From: Cladopsammia gracilis
Taxonomy: Eukaryota > Cnidaria > Anthozoa > Scleractinia > Dendrophylliidae
Assembly (NCBI GenBank): GCA_022457155.1
Contig: JAJGOT010000353.1
Location: 373,001 to 437,000 of the forward strand
Direction of reading: 5' to 3'
DNA: 64,000 bases
A model generated the notes under the pieces. The model saw only the letters and a program-made list of their open reading frames with translations, ran no database searches and was not told where the DNA came from. This document shows, one piece after another, positions 19,601-31,600 of this stretch. The position numbers were made by a program, and so were the translations under genes. The first letter of the stretch is position 1. Every line of letters begins with the position of its first letter.

Positions 19601-22600
19601 AAAAATTTATTCTTGACAAAATGAGAAAGTTTTTAATCTACATCGTTTTATTCCTAACATTGTTAGGAACTTCGATTGCTTCAAGAAACAACAACAACGA
19701 AGGTAAGACTTTTTTGATTTCAAATAACGAATCCTCGTTTTTCGTGGCGTAAGCTGTCGTATCAGCAAATGTGCAGGGCGCGTGCAAAAGTCGTTAATTT
19801 TCTTAGCGTAATCTTTTTTTCTCTTTAATGATAAAAGAAACGCCAATTTTAGATTATTTATGCAAAGGGGCTGCTTCAGTTTTGATTAAATCAGTGAACG
19901 TGTTTTCTTGAAATTTTCTCTTTATACCCCGATCAGCCATAGAAATTCTCGTTTGTTTGGAATTTGTTGCTATAGAAATTCTCGTTTGTTTAGATTGTGT
20001 TGCTATGGTTTCTTAAACCTCGTTTCCAGGATCCTCTCTCTGCAGTTACGTCATCATCGCTCTCGATGATGACGTAGCTGATGAGAGCGGACCCTGGGAA
20101 GGAGGAATTGGTTTCTTTTTGCCGAAGAAGGTTATTGCGCGCGCGCACTCAGTCGAAGTTGAAACGTTTTATATTATTATACAACAGAGCATGTACAAAA
20201 GCCAACATTTTGTGCTCCGCGTTGTGCGAGTTTGGTGGCAAATTCGATTGCTTTCGCCAAGTTCAACTGTAAAAGTCCAAGTAAAAGTGAAGCGATAACA
20301 TTTCGGTCGGCCATGTTGAATATTCGCGCAGTTAAAGACTGAATCTGATACTGTTACGTCAGCGTATTAAAAAATATCCGGATTCGACCGTCCACACGAT
20401 TTCGTACTCGTAGCATATTAAAAAAAGTCCACCCTGGCCGTGAGCGAATTCAAAAAGCTGCGGGATTCGTACGCCGAATTCGCCGGATATGTCTGGAGAG
20501 AAGCTAAGGCCAATCCGCAACAAAAAAGTTGCGGATTCAAAAATATCCGGATACATGTGGACGGGGCCTAAAAAGATATTAACGTAACTACGTAAATAGA
20601 GCCGCCTCATCGCTTCCAGCCCGAAAGCGATGAGAGGCGCCTGCATTCGCAGCCTACGTAATTACAATAGTTTTTTTTGACATTTCTACCCCCTTTGTCT
20701 TTCTTCATATAATCCAAGCTTGCTTTATTTAATTGCTGTAGGAGTGAACGTCATTGATAACGCCGAGGAATTGTTCTATGGACGTTTTACTATTGATGAG
20801 GACTTTGGCAACAAGAACGCCATCATTGAAGTCCACCTAAAGTCGATTGATATGCTAGTCTCCGTAAAGGTGGACGCAGTCAACAAAATTAACAGTATTA
20901 CTACAACTTATTTACCTGGAAAAACAGCCAAAAATGAAGTAAGTATATTAAACAGTCCCAAGCAGCCAAACAATACAAGACGTCTCTCTCTCTCTCTAGT
21001 TTATTTTAAATAACTTGAACAGTTGCTTGGATTTAGAGAAGAGAGCCGTGTATTGGTAGAGGTGCGAATCCAAGAAAATAGTGTTCATGTATTGCGGAGC
21101 ACGCAACCTTATTAGCAAGTACGGAAATCCAACAAAAGCTGTAACTAAATCAGCAAGAGGGCATCTTGCTTTTGAAAGTGAAAAAAGAACCGCATGAAAG
21201 ATGAGTCTAGCAAAAGTAGAGTATTTTTTGTCAACCAAAATGACAAACCGAGGGAAGTAATCATTTTTACCACAATTGCCGCTAAACTCGCAATCTGATT
21301 GGTCGACGTGAGTGGTAAATGAGAGTCCAGACAACGGTGCTGACGCTAACATCACGCGCGCTTGAAAAAAAAAAACAATCAGATTGTGAGAAAGTTATAG
21401 ACAACGCTTGCTCTTTCTTTGCTGTCACGTTTTGTAACAAGACTTCGATTTTTCCTTGTATTTTTTTCTAAATATTGTTGTAAAACACAAATTTACACCG
21501 GTTTTGCGTGGTGTGGACTCTTATTTACCACGATTTACGTCATCACATGGTCAAAATTTGTTGCTGACTCACTCGGCTGCGACCCGTGAGTCCACAACAT
21601 TTTGACCATGTGATGACGTAAATCGTGGTAAATAAGAGTCCACACCACGCAAAACCGGTGTAAATTTGTTAAGTTTACATTTCTTTTTTGTAGACGGAAC
21701 GGGAAAAGGCCATGGAAAGGGACAAGATCGTTACAAATCAACCACAGAACACTTCGATCACGAACACGTCATTACCTCGTGCCAAGACCACCTCCGCAAA
21801 ACAACAAGTTATTCAACACCGATCGGCAGGAAAAAGCTCCACTTGGTTACAGAAAGCATGGAACGGCATCTATTGTGCGATGGAGTCTGTTATGAAATGG
21901 CTGTACTGTGGTATCGAACGGCCAAAGAATGTTAACTCGGATATGTTTAAGCGGAGAACTGTTACGAGATCGGAGCTTACTTGTCCTGCAGACGGTGTAA
22001 GTTGACGGTTTTCTGTCATAATTTAATTAGCATGATTTAAAGGCCCAGTATCACCCGTTCGACTTTGCGGTCGTTTGTTTTTGTTTTCAAATGACAAGCT
22101 CGCTCGTGATTGGCTCTTTCGGGAATTTTCGACTGCGTTAAATTCAATCGTCGAAGCATTGGGCGCGCAATGCATTTTGGATGATACTGGGCCTTTAAAA
22201 GAACGTTACTTTGAAATATTTTGAGATGAGATGGTTTCATCACTCAGTCTAACGCACGTGGAATGTTTTGACGGAAAAAAAAATAGTTGGCGTTGCGAGG
22301 ACTTATTTTTACAAGCGACATAAGTAGGGCATTTCAGTTACCGAGCTGAATTCTAGGCAAGGACCTGTGTATGTTACGCGTTAATAAAAAAACATACACT
22401 GGCTTTTTTCCCTTTCTTTTTAGTCTGTGAATCACAGCATGTTCAATTTGGATATCACGAGCATGGAAGCCGAGACAACCTGCCCTGTAACTTCCAGTAT
22501 TCATCTGTTAACTTTGACTGACAGCAATCCTTGGTCTCGGAAATCACAGAATATCACTGACGTAACTAACGTAAAGGAAAACGGACCAAGTGAACGTCGA

Positions 22601-25600
22601 GAGCCACTCGTGGTGTTTATGGGACATTCTGACAGTGAAGACGAAAGGCCTGAACCTCTTCCAGAATTTGCAACCTTGGATTTCTTTAGTTCAAATCCCA
22701 AAACCGTGCCCGCTTCACCGCTGCAGTGGGAAGACGGCGACATTATGTCCCCTGACAATGCAGACATCGATAATTTGCAAGAAGACGACGATTACATGCA
22801 TTGGCCTGAAGCACCCCCGGGGTTTGTCACTGTGGGTTACTATGGTATGGTTCCGCTTAAACCAGTTTCCGAAGACCTTGATGAAACTGACCTTGAGACC
22901 AATGGAAATCCTAGTGTGCCGAAAACGTCAATTATTGAGGAAAATCATTCCAAGGAAAAGAATGAATCGTGGCCGATAAAGAACTCCGAGATCGGAACTC
23001 CTGTTCTTCTGGAGAAAAGAAACACGTCGACTGTCTTGGACAAAGAAACATTGCCTGATCCCACTGACCCACAAAACCACATAATCAACCATATTCAGAA
23101 CACAGATGAATGCACCGAGGACGTTAACACGTCCGTTGTTACTGATACCCCATCTAATGGTACCGTAAGCAATGAGCATTTAAAGATGTGTCCAAATCAC
23201 GCTGTGGATGCTGGGTACTGGGTGCACGGAGATGACAACGGCGTTTGTATCAAAGAACATAAAAACCTTGGCCTGAGTACCAGCGACTTGCCGATCCTGA
23301 TTTCCCCTACACGTAAAGATACACCCCTGAAAACAACACCGGTAAAGAAGGCAAAGAATAAGTGGATTGCAAAAATGGTTATCGACGAGGCGGCGTTTTG
23401 CTTGGCAGGATTAAATCAAAGTGGGCCGGTGAGTGTTTTAATGATTTCAATAAACGTTGTCGGATGAAAGCTTAAAGCTAAGACCGCAAGGTAGTATGGG
23501 TTAGGGTTAAAATCCATTGAATAAAAATCCCATACTACTTTGTGGTCTTGGCGTTTCGCCTTTTTCATCCGACAACGTTAACTGAAATAGCTGCATGCGA
23601 GGGCCACGTCACTGAACACTGAAACAGTCTGAAACAGTCCGTGCACTGTCTTGTGGCGAATGAGCAAAAACTGAGGATGCTTTCATTTCGAAACGTTATT
23701 TTAGTCGTCTCCAGTAAAATATCACTGATACATTTATGGTACTTAATATTTTTACGTTATTGACAAGAAATAATCCTCGTTCCCATCCTTAGGAAACAAA
23801 ATACTGCACGATGAAAGCTAACAAACGTTCACCTGAAACTACTTGGTTTACCACCAAGATATGGAACAAGTGCATGGCAACTGTAGGATGGCTTAAGTCC
23901 AGCGTTGTTCCCCACCAGGCGACTCAAGCGAAGAAAGCTCAGGATAAATGGATGGCAAAAGTACCAGTCAATGTGTCTGAGATTTACATGGCAGGATTAA
24001 ACAAAAGCGGCCCTGTAAGTGTATTGCGCATTTTAAGCCTTTGTATAAGGGAATTCGTACCCACAAGAGAAAATATTGGTACCCAATACTACAGCAATGA
24101 GACTTTCAAAACAGTGGAAATGTTTAGTAACTAACAGAAGGCTTGGCCCACTGAGATAACAATGGAGTAGACAGGCGTGAACGACTCCTTTCCAAATCTA
24201 ATAGTCATTCTAATGATTTCGGTGTAGTTCATTAAGCAATAGCAATTTGATGTAACTGCCACTCAGTCTGGTAGCAATTAATTAATGTTAGATCAATTCG
24301 CATCACAACATGTGTTTTTACATGGGTTGCTATATTCTTAAATTATTTCTTAAGGTTCATATCTCGTAATGATAGACGAAAGACACGATCCGCTTGCCCT
24401 AACCTTTAAACATTCCATTGTCGTATTATTTTCTTAGGGAACTGAATTTTGCATGAAGAAAGCTGCTAGACGCTCATCTGACTCAACTTGGTTTATTACC
24501 AAGCTCTGGAACAGAGGCATGTCAACTGTAGGATGGTGTAAGTCCAGTGGTGTACCCCTCCAAGCGACTCGAGTGAAGAAAGCAGACATGCCAGTTAGTG
24601 TGTTTGAGATTTGCATGGCTGGCTCGAACAAAAGCGGCCCGGTGAGTACATTTTATCCTGAACTGACTCATACTTTCTTTGCTTCAGGATCACTACTAAC
24701 TTTTATAACCTTTACAAAAACTCCCATACATTAATTTCCATGGCTGTTTTGATGGGCTCGATTTCCTCAGCTCTCTCGCTTCCGGTCGTTACTTGACAAT
24801 TGCATAGAGGTGGTTTTGTAAAGAGCATAGTAATTCGATCAGTCGGTGTAGTAACAATAAACGTGAGATAAATTCACAAGTTAAAAAATTTTGTTTAAGG
24901 TATAATTCGTCAAATTTCTACCTTATTTCTATGGTTTTTAATTCGTAAGTACGGGTGACTTACATGATTTTCTTGACCCAGTCCTTCTACACTGTAAATG
25001 TTTCAGGTAGAATTCTTATGCAAAAGGATTGAAACGATTCATTTTCCTTCCTAAGGAAACAGAATTTTGCACGAAGAAAGCTGCCAGACGTTTAGCTGAC
25101 TCACAGTGGTTCACAACAAAGCTGTGGAACAGGGGCGTGACAACTATGCGATGGCTTAAGTCGAATGAAACTCAAGATAACGTCCGCAATTTTACGAATT
25201 GTAAGTAAAGCCACACTAGAAGTGCTTGTTGTTTGTGTTTATTATCGCTGGGCGTCTGATCAACGTGTTTACCTATTGCTAAACCCATAAGTCACTAAGC
25301 AGGCACGGAACATCAAGTCTGAACGGTATAATTCACTTCACGTGATTCCTAACATCAACTATAAACTTCAGTTTGTAAAGTAGGAACTGACTTGGAAAGT
25401 GATAAGTCAGGCTTCATGAAAATAAACTTGCTCCGAGCTCCACTTACATCCCTTATTGAATTTCTCTTCCTCTATGCAGTTTACTGGACAAGATTCCAGA
25501 TCACGATGATAAACTGGGAATGGCAGGATACGTTTGACGTGATGATTATTATCTGGATGACCGATTACTGCTGCATGGCTTTGTACCTCACTATTCCGTA

Positions 25601-28600
25601 CATTACGAATATCAGCATCCTGATTATTCGACAGTGGAGGTAAGAGTAACCGGTGGCCTGACATGTGTATTTAGTGAGTCTTATTTGCAAGATATAATAA
25701 TTATTAAAAATGTGGTTGTTGTTCATCGTGGTGTGTAAGATAGGTGAACACTTGTTCGTTTGTCTCACGATGGAGTCACTTCGAGATGTTGATCGCGACG
25801 TTTCGACTGCTATAACTGCTAGTCTTCATCAGGCGATGAGGTCGATTGGTTACGTGTTTGTTTATGTAGCACGTTGATTTGTTGCTATTGGTGCATTTCG
25901 ATCCTCACTATTATTCCGAATAGATGTTGTTCCCTACATAAAGCGACACGTAACCAATCGACCTCATAACCCGATGAAGACTAGCACTAACAGCATTCAA
26001 AATGTCGCGATCATCTCAAAATGACTCCATCGTTGACAAACGAACAAGCATTCACCTATATACCTATTACTTTGTTACTTAACTATAAGGCGTTAACTGC
26101 TGGTGAAAATTTTTATAACAAATTCCCTTTCGCAATCAACTTAGTGTTTTTTGTTTTGTTTTGCAGATTGCGTCGTGAAATTCGCCAACGTAAATTACAA
26201 AAAGAACGTGAACGGTTACGTCAACTTGAACTTAAGCGCGAACGAGCGGCTCAACTGAAATCATGGCAACTGAAACCACCAAAAAAGAAGCGTCCAAATT
26301 ATTGCGGCAGATTGCAAAAATGGTAAAATCAAAACCATATCAACAACGCTTATTGTCATTTGAATTCCTTGCACATTTTTTGTGAGATATTCTGACAATG
26401 TTAATACGAAAGTTTGAAATAAAAAAGTCTTGTTTTTATGGGCGTATCTTTTGACTTGTGTGGACAATACTTTGGCAGGACTTTGGTTAAGCACCCTTAG
26501 TATGCATGATCAAAACGGGTTATATGTCGTACCTCCGCTAGTGGACACCTTCTTTAGGCGTACATCGAGTCGTAGTCCCAACATCATACAAATAACCCAC
26601 GAGTAGTCTATCTTTTCCCTCAGGAATAGTCGAGCGGGCAACCACGCCAGCATGCGCGAAAACTATTCCTGAGAGAAAAGAGGGACTGCTCGTAGTCTAC
26701 ATCCTCCTATAATCAGACGCATACAATCTCAGTCATTAATCGTTGGAACACTTGACATTCTATTTTTTTGGAGTATTTTTTTAATTATTTTTACTTCATT
26801 TTACACTATGAACAGAGAAAAACCTTCCATTGGAAAGCTCTTCGACAACCTAAAGTTGTGACCAAATCTTAACAGGAACTGATTTTAAATAGTTCAAAGA
26901 GATGGATTTTTATCTCAATATATGTCCGTGATCACCAGTTGCGCGTGGAAGGCCACTTATTTTTAATTTCAGTGCACTAGTAGAGTAGTTTTGCTCTATT
27001 AGGCCCCCATATCCAATAAGAACCCCCATTACCCCCTTTATTGAGGTCTGACCAAAAAAAAATCTTACACAATAAACACTTAATGACTGGTCCCAAGGGA
27101 AACAGTGAATTTTGTTTCCCGAGAATCTCGATGTTCGTCTCGGGAAACATCGAGATTCTCGGGAAACAAAATTCACTGTTTCCCGAGGGATCAGTCATTA
27201 AGTGATTTGTTATTTTGCAACACAAAAAAAAAAAACACAACACAAGACAAGACAGTTTGAAAAACGCGCCGAGGACTCCAGATGAATATCAATCGCATCA
27301 TAATCATGCCACCTTTTTATCACGGTCTGATCACGTGCGCTGGCGGGCAACAGTGCAATGTTACCCTCTGACGTCAAAATTGTTGCCCGCTTAGCACAAT
27401 TGGCGGGAAACAGTTTGTTTGTTAGAAGTCATGTGACCATGAATCAACCAATCAATGCTCGCGTTGTATTGAGAAAACCTCCAGCTATATAACAAAGTGT
27501 GACGTGCCTTACCGTGAACACGAAACAAACTTTTTTTACAAGTTTGCACAATATCACCAGCTGATTCTGATCATCATTTTCATAACTGCGGATACGTGTG
27601 AAGCAATAAAGTGAATAAAATCTCCGTATTTTGAAACAAACTTTACACTCCTGTGATAAATACGAAGCAACAAGATTACATTCCATCGTGCTCAACTTTG
27701 CAGGGAGGCGTGCTTGTCAGTTGAATTCGCGCTCTCTGATTGGCTAACTAGTGCTCGTCAATTGATTTCGCGCTCTCTGATTGGCTAACATTTGCCCATC
27801 AATTGAATTCGCGCTCTCTGATTGGCTAACTTGTGCTCGTCAATTGAATTCGCGCACTGTGATTGGCTAACTTGTGCTCGTCAATTGAATTCGCGCACTC
27901 TGATTGGCTAACTTGTAAAAAGGTTTGTTGGTTGCTCAGGGTAAGGCATGTCGCACTGTAATAGTACTCTAAAAGTTATTGAAACCCCTGTTAATAAACA
28001 CCCACTTGAGTTTGACTCTCTCACATGGCTGATCAAATGTTGTTGCTGAATTGTAGAATGGCAAAGGATTGTATGGATTGTTGGGATCACAACTCACATC
28101 AACCACAACACTTAAGTTCCTGCAAATAGTAACATAAATTGTAGTCCGTTGTCAGTTAGAGCGGTTTTCAATTGAGCGTCGTAAAATCAAAACCAAAGTA
28201 ATAGGCCATTTGCACGATGACGTCATTTGACTACTACTACCAGAATTCATTTCGTTTTTCCTTTCTTATTTAAATTTTGTAATCCCAGTGCGGTTTAAAT
28301 AACAATAGCCCTAATTTGCACTACAAAACAAAAAACTGAAGGTTTCTGGTAGTAGTAGTCAAATGACGTCATCATGCAAATGGCCTATTACTCTGACCAA
28401 TCACAGAACAGGCAGACAATCCGATGAACCAATCTGAGCTCGAAGCAAATACGTGTAGCCGGCACCAAGCGCGGGAAAACGCGTGCGAGCAAGTCACGAT
28501 TGGTTTTGGTTTTATTTTTGATTGGTCGAGAAAGTGGCGCGAGATTTTTTAGCCAATCACAAAGCGTAGCAATGCAAAACCAAAGCAATTACTAAATTAC

Positions 28601-31600
28601 TTTCGACACTCAATTGAAAACTGCTCTATAACCAAATCAGCATACTACATTGAAAACCTTAAAATGATGACGTAATTACTTCATGTTTATTACATGTACC
28701 TTTGATCTGTCTCCAACATTTCCTTAGTAAGAAATGGAGGTATTTTCTACAAAGAAAAAAGTAAGTTACTTTTCATGCTATAGAATTTAGAAGAGCTTTT
28801 AGATCATCTTTAACCCAGATTAGAGTCAACAATTTTTACCTCCATTAGAAGAATGCAGTTCACAAGAATGTCATACTCTAGTATCTCTTTGAATGGTCCA
28901 CCTGCCTTTGTTTCATCCAAGTCCCATTCTGCAATGGCAGACCTAGTAGTGAAGGCCACGATGAAACAATCGTTGTTAGCTAAAGCAAACTCGTTATCAC
29001 TTGTATCTTAAGCAGTTAGGTTAAAGTGTATATGACAGTATTTTTTTTATTTGCTTGATCGAATCTACATGATGTTCTGATAAGAAAATGGAAAAACAAT
29101 TTTCGATATCGATTTTTCTTCTCTACGTTGTAGCCGTCTAAAAACGTGAAATTTCACTTCTGGTGTGTTGTAAAACCGCGCAAGAGGAAAGACTGGAAAT
29201 AGTCCGCTGTGACGTCAATACAAGAATGCCGGTGTCGAGGTTTCTCAGTTCCTCACATTTTTTGATGCGTTCTGAGGAAGAAACATGGTTCTATTAAGGT
29301 GTGTTGTCTATGGTTGTAGCAACACGCACCAAAAAACGGAGGAACTGAGAAATCGCGACACTGGCATTCTTGTATTGACGTCACAGCAGACTATTTCTAG
29401 TCTTTCTTCTTGCGCGGTGTTGTAACACACCGGAAGTGAAATTTCACGTTTTTAGACGGCCAAAACGCGGAGAAGGAAAATCGATATCGAAAATTTTTTT
29501 TCCCATTTTCTTATCAGAACATCACATAGATTCGATCAAGCAAATAAAAAAATCACTGTCATATACACTTTAATTATTGTTAAGTTAGTGATTGTTACCG
29601 TATCAATACTGACAAGTTAGAGTTTGAATTTTATGTCTGCATCCAACCTCACTTCCAGGTTCTTTTACACTTTCAACATGGCAGGGGGGGATGGGGGGTG
29701 ACGGTCATAGAAACCGCTGGACAAGGCTGCCAAAACATTCCAAGTATCAGGGAGTATGTCATTGGGAGAAACAAGATGAAATGTGTTTGCTCCACTTGAA
29801 TGTGGGTTGATTGCCAATTGCAGGGGGGGGGGGGGGGGGGGGGTGACGGTCATATAAATCGCTGGACAAGGCTGCCAAAACATTCCAAGTATCAGGGGGT
29901 ATTTCATTGGGAGAAACATGATGAAATGTGTTTGTTCCACTTGAATGTGGGTTGATTGCCAATTGCTGGAAATAACCTCCAAAAATGAAAATTTATTTTA
30001 TTTGTGTCGAATGATAAAATACTCCACAATTCTTGGATTATGCATGTGAGTTGTAGTGTCCATTGTCCATATTATTAAGCTGCTGTATTATAGACCAAGG
30101 TTTATTGTTTAAGAAAATGTAATTTAGCAAGGACCAAGCTACCAGTAAGTGATCATGAATTGACCATAATAAGGAGTTGTGGTATGACAAAGGAGAGGTT
30201 CCTCTTGCATTTTTGTATAATTTAAAATGCAATATTAGGAAGTTTCAATTGTATTGTTTCTTAGTGTAACATAATCTATTAAAGCTGTAATCTTACTTTG
30301 GAATTCCAATTTTGTGAGCCATCTCAACTGCTCCTCTACCACAGCGGCCCAGCGCCCCAATCACTATGATCCGTGGAAACACTTCAGAAACACCTAAATG
30401 TAGAAACATTTATAGCAAATCTTTAATTTAATATTTGTTCATTAAAAAGGATACAAATCAGCAGTGTTCTTGCCTGACTACTCTCTTGGGAGACTTGTGA
30501 TTCTAGAGCGAGGTGCTAAAAGTTAAATATGGATTTTTAAGAAATGGTGCACAAATTGCTTGACGTTAAATTAGTGAGAATGAAAACTTAAAGATATTCC
30601 CAGAAAGCAAAAAAATTTAGATGAAATGCAGTCGGATCAGAGATCAAGATCAAAGGCTCCTAAGAGCCAACCCATGAATAAGAAACGCTAACGTATAACG
30701 CCATATTGCAGTAAGCTTACGTTTTTATACTGACATGGTTTGATAGTTTTTTAAAATTAAACGTAACGACTTCTGACGAACACAAAAAAGGGCCTGGGCA
30801 GGATTCAAAACCTAGGTCCCTCATCTTCCGTCCAAACGAAAAAGGAATCGTTAAACCACTTGACCATCCTGGTATACAATCCTAATTAAGATCAAATTTC
30901 GATATTTCAAAGTAGATATGCATCAAAACATGTGTCCCTGTTGAAAAATCTGTTTCAATCGATTTTAATGTCGCATTAAAGACTCCAAATGCGAAACATC
31001 TTTATGCTTATTGTTGTTTATATTTATTTACAACAAATTAGTTATTGTTATTGCTGGATTCACATTGTTCTAGGTTACAAAACGCAGTTGTAACCAGGCA
31101 TTACGTCACTTAGTTTACAGCTGAGTGATGGAGCGTGTGTGCGAGTGAGTGAATCTGCCATTGTCTCTGAAAACCTGTTCATTACACTTGCACATATTCA
31201 AGGGTTAAAAAGGGTGGCATGTACATACATTGGTACTTACAGTGGCACAAAAGATGTCATAAGGAGTAGTGGGGACCATAGATAGGCTTTTACTTTTGAC
31301 TTCAAACAAGCTGCAAGTGGATCTAAAATGGGATGGTCTAATCATTCCACTCCACCACCCCACCCACTAGCATAAGGAGATGCTGTGATCTTGCAGTTAG
31401 CACATTAGTCTTAGAATTGAAGGCTGAAGACAATGAATACGTGTCATTTTATTACCAATACTGGCGTGGTATTTTATATGTCAACGTGACTTTAAGAAAA
31501 AACTCTTGGAAGCCAGTCACTAAAACTCAAACTTAACTGGGATAGTCTTAAGTTTAGGTATATAACATTAGATAAGACATTTCGACCATTATTTTGTGCA

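Noticed and set aside
25407..25664. Alternative soluble frame through nested-gene exon 8
   Set aside because: The plus-strand alternative frames contain stops (TGA near 25535) and do not match the phases of exons 7 and 9.
27714..27916. Possible CRISPR array
   Set aside because: Units are contiguous 41-bp tandem repeats without unique spacers, in a eukaryotic intron.
29665..29982. 105-aa frame with polyproline
   Set aside because: It spans a tandem duplication and a poly-G tract; the prolines come from the homopolymer.
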